The position numbers and the translations under genes are program-made. Below, in pieces: positions 58,879-64,000 of a DNA stretch of 64,000 bases (positions are counted from its first letter, which is position 1; each line of letters opens with the position of its first letter). The notes below the pieces were generated by a model. That model was given only the letters and a program-made list of their open reading frames with translations, had not been told where the DNA came from and did no database searches. The DNA is taken from NCBI GenBank assembly GCA_051453625.1, contig JBOZIK010000001.1, positions 298,276,009 through 298,340,008 of the forward strand, written 5' to 3'. The DNA comes from Welwitschia mirabilis (lineage: Eukaryota; Gnetophyta; Gnetopsida; Welwitschiales).

Positions 58879-60436
58879 ACTACCTTTAAGGTTTAATGTA
58901 TGGAACAACTGAGGGACTAGGCTGGGGGCCTAAGCTAGCTTGTCAAGAGCTTACTATGCCTCTATTCAAATCATATGAATGTCATTTACTTTTAACATTA
59001 ATTAAATAATGTGACTCTTTAAAATAATTCTTCCACAATGGTCATACTACATAAATGATTATTATATTATCTACCACTTCTTCTAATAAATTAAAATTAT
59101 CCTTAACAAATGATGGTAGTTGATAGATAAGATTTTGAGATCATTACAATTATTGATGCATAGAAATTGTGATGGACTTATATCTATAGTAGTTCTAGAA
59201 AACCACCACAATATGACTATAAGATGGTATCATTGAATTGGTAGTGGTTTATAATTACATGTGGACTAAAAACATATTTTAGAGTTGAAAATAACTACTA
59301 AATATCTCACCATGTATCTCAAATTTTATAAGGATTTAAAAAGCAAATAGAAAATGTACTTAATTGAATTAATACCTAATCTTAAAAATCAAGAATAACT
59401 ATTCATATCATGTAAATGTTATCCAAGTAAGAGATAACCTAATTTTTATAACTTAATTTTCTAGACAAGGAATAAATTATTCTTTTGTATATAAACTCAT
59501 AATTTATTCAATGAAATATAAGAAAACACTACAATAACATAAAAGATATCATTTACTAACATATTAATCTTTCAAATCCTATAAATAATTCACTTTTTAT
59601 TTTATGATACAAGTACAAAGAAACATTCAAAATAAACCAATAAATAACCAATATTATTAATTGAATTAGAGGTATAAAAGTAAATTAATATTAATCATAG
59701 ATAAATGTGCTTTTACCAATGATAAAATGATTATAGAGGTTACTAAATTAATGATTAAGTCTATTGCATGGAAGGATAGATGCCAATATAATATTTTTTT
59801 CCCCTTATAAAATGATGAAAATGAATGCTTAAAACCTTCTTATGAGAAAATCCATTTTAATTGCCATTGGATTTTGAAAATGATAAAGTATTAATAAATA
59901 ATGATGAATGATGTGATAATGAATATAAACTTTGAAATCTTATATCTATCATGAATGATCAAGGATAAATGATTAGTCATTAGGGTAGGTTAATATTTAT
60001 AGATTTCATCAAATATGAAGAAACCAAATGATACATCCTTATTATTAATAAATGGGTGACGATAGATCTTCTTCGATGGTAGTTTATATTTATTAACTAG
60101 TCTAGCCCTAGGTTGCAAGATTAATACATTGCATCAATACCGTACTAGTTTTTCCCAAGTTATACAACCCACTTTTTCTCCACACTCTTAGTAATACTAA
60201 AGTTTTAGATGATAGAACTATTTTATTTAACTAACTTGCTTCTACAAAAGTCTAGATAAACATGGGTAACAATAAATTAAGTTAAAATATGATACATATA
60301 ACCTTAAGAACATATTAATTTACTAAAATTAGGAATATAAAATGTAAGAAATTACTTATAAACATTGATTTAGTAGTCAATAAATGATTTAAGTAAATAC
60401 ATGTGCTCTTGATGATTGTTAACTAAAGAGAAGAGA

Positions 60437-60544
60437 AGATTATTACATAATTTGGGTTTTTGTAGGATAACCATAGTATATCTTTGTAGTTAATGTTTAA
60501 GAGGATTTATGTTATTAATGATAATTGTATGCTAGTTAAGTTTA
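60437..60544. repeat. 108-bp sequence repeated across a gap, left copy
   Basis: It is the same as 60645-60752 except for one base (atagtata against atattata). Confidence 0.95.
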
Positions 60545-60644
60545 NNNNNNNNNNNNNNNNNNNNNNNNNNNNNNNNNNNNNNNNNNNNNNNNNNNNNNNN
60601 NNNNNNNNNNNNNNNNNNNNNNNNNNNNNNNNNNNNNNNNNNNN
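60545..60644. other. Assembly gap, exactly 100 N
   Basis: Flanked by the 108-bp near-identical repeat, so it is probably two overlapping contig ends that were not merged. Confidence 1.
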
Positions 60645-60752
60645 AGATTATTACATAATTTGGGTTTTTGTAGGATAACCATATTATATCTTTGTAGTTA
60701 ATGTTTAAGAGGATTTATGTTATTAATGATAATTGTATGCTAGTTAAGTTTA
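60645..60752. repeat. 108-bp sequence repeated across a gap, right copy
   Basis: Counterpart of 60437-60544. Block 1 has the same sequence only once (near 55064-55170). Confidence 0.95.
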
Positions 60753-60973
60753 GAATTTCCCTATACAAAGAACTATAAACATTCATATTACCAGATATTA
60801 AGGAGATGATGGATGAACATAATAAGGCTTAGAAAAGATTAGTTATAGCATTATAAAAAAGGGATAAAGCATTAAATGAGATAAATGTTTGATTAATTTC
60901 TTAGTTTATTTATAATCAACAACCATGTTTTTAAAATTTATGGATGTATTAAACAATATAAGAAATGCATAAT

Positions 60974-61061
60974 TTTTAATTACTAAAATAAAGAAAATAT
61001 TATTAAGAAGGTTAGACTTTTAATTACTAAAATAAAGAAAATATTATTAAGAAGGTTAGAC
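60974..61061. repeat. Perfect 44-bp tandem duplication
   Basis: The units 60974-61017 and 61018-61061 are identical, starting ttttaattactaaaataaag. Block 1 has a single diverged copy near 55395. Confidence 0.9.
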
Positions 61062-63056
61062 TAAGAAATATTTTCTAGGTAAACATAGTTGAGAAATCAT
61101 ATTTTATTATGTATTATACTTAGTTTAACATTTTTTCATATCTCATTTAATCTTTTTTATCAGAATTTGTAGGTTTTACAAATAATGACTTCACATGAGG
61201 TAGTAGGCAAATTAGTCATGCCTTAGTCTCCTTATTTATATTAAACTTCTCACATCTAATAAATTAATTTTTCACTTAGAGACTTAAGAAACTTTCCTTC
61301 AATTAGGAAGATAATAACTAACATCTTGAAATAAATGAAAGGATTCATTGGAAACAGATTTTTAATTCCATCTTTTGTTTTTAACTATATGATTTTCATA
61401 AAGAAAAAGAATTATTTTTATTACCTCATGTTGTTGTTTTAGATGGAAAAATGTAATAAATGCTTATTAAACTTTATATATAATCACTCTCATCTCCAAC
61501 ATCTTTTTCATTATTAATCTAGTGATGTGAGAATTGTTAGGTCTAGAGTACAATAAAATTCAGATTATTGGATGTCATGTTGAACCTAAAACAAGCATTT
61601 ATGGATATATTCATTAAATTATTATGTAGTAATAATAAGATATTTTATTTTATTTTACTTATTATGCTCATATGGCTAGACATTCTATTAAGAATTTTAT
61701 TTAATTATGTTAATGATCTACAAAAATGTTGGTTGAAAGTGAAAAATGTTTTTAATGTAAGTAATAGTATTTTGAGATGCATATTAACATATAAATTAGC
61801 AATTTTTACAAATTCAAAATGTTTACATGTATTTTTTACATGTGTAATTTTAGTATTCCTTAAATCTTATAGGTGATTCAACATTTGATTCTTAATCTTC
61901 ATAAACTAGATGAGAGAAGGCATATGACTTACTCATGTAGATGGAGTAATGTCAAGAATAAAAGATGTCATTTATTGCTATCTTCTAAATAATAATATCC
62001 CTAGTAATTATGAAAATCATTAATAAGAATTGACTAAACAATTTGATGTTAATGAAAAATATTTTTATGTCATTTTTAATTTACTAATTAAATTGTTTAA
62101 TTTGTTATATTATATTTAATATTACATGATCAATAAATTTAATAAAATATTACACATTTTGGATTCACAATTTATTTTTAGTAGAGACTTTGATATAATA
62201 GTTAAGATTAGGACAAAACATGTTTTATATATGCTAATTATTAACTCAATTAAAAGAGTTAATGTTATAAAAGTCTTGAACATGTATGGAATAAGGTTAA
62301 TTCATTTTTTAGAAAACCTATGATAGATGCTATGAAAAAAAAAGATTGAGATAGCAGATCTAAATATTTTTCTTTTTATTTTCATAGTAATGTTAACTTA
62401 TTTTTATTACTTATATCTTCTCCTTATCTTTTATGCTAATTTATCAATGCATATATTGGTACTTCTTTGTTATGATATGTAACTAGTTTTATTTATTTTC
62501 TATTTTAGAGAATTTATAAATTATTTATCATTTAAATACATTAATTGTATGAGACATAGCCATTCAAATAGGTTCATAATCATGTAGAGCATTTATATAT
62601 GCCTTAAAATCATATTTTAAATATGCCATATTGATTTTTTTCTAACATTCCTTACTCATATTATGTTTAGGGTGTGAGTGTAATTAAGGAATCTTAGAAT
62701 ATAAACACTTAAAGAAGCATTATAACCTTACAACTTAAAGAAGAAATAATGTAATGGTTATGATAGATAAAAACTTAATGAATTTTAATGATATCCATTC
62801 ATCCTTACGATGTGCTTAATATGTAGAAGAGGAATAGGGACATGAAGATAATTACTATGACGATGTTATTTCCTTTAATACACTAATGAACATTCCATAT
62901 TTACTTAATAATGAAATCATCATTGTTACAAAAGAGATATTCATTAGTTCCTCATTAGCGTTATCATAAAGTACTCATAATATATACAATGATGATAGTG
63001 TAAATACTATAGTAATGTGTATACTAGAATTGATTCCTTTTCTATATTTATGATCT

Positions 63057-63818
63057 CTTGATGATGGTAAGGATATATTCTTCTCCACGAATTAATTAGG
63101 TATCCCTTAAATGTATGAGGAACTATACTAAAAAGAAATTTTGCAAAAGATAAGAGTATTGTAAAGGATTCTCTTAGAATATTAAGAACCTTGGAATAGG
63201 GATCTATTCATTACGCCTCTTGCATGTTTTATAGATTGTGAAAAATAACACCTTTTATTTGATGTTGACTTTTTCTTTTACATTTATACTATTATATTTT
63301 TGTGTTATAGAGTTATGATTTATTTATAATTCATTATATTTTTATATTCATATAAGTATTATCCTTCTTTAATACATTTTCAAAATTCATATCATGATTG
63401 TAGGTTATTCCATGACACTTAAAATATCATCTTATTTCTATAGTTTAATGTTAAATTCCTAAAAGTTAGGAACCACCTCAATACATTGAATTAGATGTTT
63501 ATATTAAATTACTAGAGGGTCAAATATATACGAAGTATATCTGTCAATTTATTTCATGGTTGAAATTAGAGAAAAATGATTTGTTAATTCTTTTTCTATT
63601 CTTTTATATTGTTTTTTTGGGGCCAACCTTTTTGCAAATAAGTCTTTGACTTGATATCTCATCTTTTTCTTTTTTTAAAACTTCTTTTTTAAGATTATAT
63701 ACTTTATTTATTATTTAATCAAAACCTAATATAATCTTTTCTCAGCCTTTAGACATTATCTTAAGCATTCTTTTCCTATCATAATTGATAAGCATAGCCT
63801 AAGGTAGTGTTTAAATGT
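63057..63818. other. AT-rich sequence without a recognised gene
   Basis: Nothing supportable was seen before the terminal microsatellite. Confidence 0.55.
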
Positions 63819-63929
63819 TCTCTCTCTCTCTCTCTCTCTCTTCCCCCTTCCCCTCTCTACCTCCCTCCCTCTTTCTCTATCCCCTCTTTCCTTTTCCCCC
63901 ACTTTCTCTCTCTATTTATCTCACACACA

Positions 63930-63994
<65 letters not shown>

Positions 63995-64000
63995 ACGCAC
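63819..64000. repeat. (CT)n, pyrimidine tract and (AC)n microsatellite
   Basis: About 11 ct units, then about 80 bases of almost pure pyrimidine, then a long ac run from 63922 to the window edge, ending with interspersed acgc. Confidence 0.95.

Larger units (their letters stand above)
58879..63056. repeat. Block 2 of the large direct repeat
   Basis: Counterpart of 53395-57450, offset by about 5.5 kb. It holds a 100-N gap and a perfect 44-bp tandem duplication that block 1 lacks. A 102-codon frame at 61568-61876 (plus) is interrupted in block 1, so I do not call it a gene. Confidence 0.85.

Noticed and set aside
61568-61876. 102-codon frame, Leu/Ile-rich, looks like a membrane protein
   Set aside because: The homologous place in block 1 has a stop after about 20 codons, and hydrophobic frames are expected in T-rich DNA.

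Overview
The window looks like intergenic nuclear DNA of a large, repeat-rich seed-plant genome. I see no intact protein-coding gene that I can name. The sequence is very AT-rich, is cut by twelve runs of N, and consists mostly of decayed retroelements and direct duplications. Two things point to a plant: a plant-type tRNA-Arg(UCU) gene, and retroelement remnants of plant type (Ty1/copia gag, Ty3/gypsy gag, and an L1-like LINE with its C-terminal zinc-finger region). The age and slow loss of the elements would fit a gymnosperm, but the sequence does not prove it.

Layout. 1-8.5 kb: a dispersed repeat, a 162-codon frame built on four 26-residue acidic repeats, and the left copies of two collinear repeats that recur about 29 kb to the right. 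8.57-11.57 kb: a copia element with recognisable LTRs, primer binding site, gag remnant, polypurine tract and an exact 5-bp target duplication, but no pol. 12.07-13.65 kb: a solo-LTR-like repeat, then a gypsy element collapsed to LTR, gag start and LTR. 13.86-14.11 kb: the broken C-terminal end of a DnaJ-domain gene. 14.6-18.35 kb: a segmental duplication in which each copy carries the tRNA-Arg gene and the 5' end of a gypsy gag. 18.4-22.6 kb: the rest of that gag, followed by a decayed LINE on the minus strand. 22.7-31.8 kb: dispersed repeats, a 48-bp minisatellite, an 881-bp tandem duplication, and a cluster of related LTR pieces with a methionine-tRNA-type primer site. 32.6-36.6 kb: a weak copia pol remnant and the right copies of the 29-kb repeats. 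39.5 kb: a decayed gypsy primer site on the minus strand. 41.5-50 kb: a staircase of overlapping related segments separated by 100-N gaps. 51-63 kb: two blocks of about 4.1 kb with arrays of about 100-bp tandem units in front of or between them. The right edge is a long CT/AC microsatellite.

Functional content is slight. The complete tRNA-Arg gene at 14611-14683 is the only element likely to be active. The acidic-repeat frame at 383-871 is the only frame that might be a real exon. I found no coordinated gene system. The most interesting points are structural: the tRNA-bearing duplication with a shared gag stop codon, the 100-bp arrays beside the repeated blocks, the captured DnaJ fragment, and several gaps flanked by near-identical sequence that may be assembly duplications.
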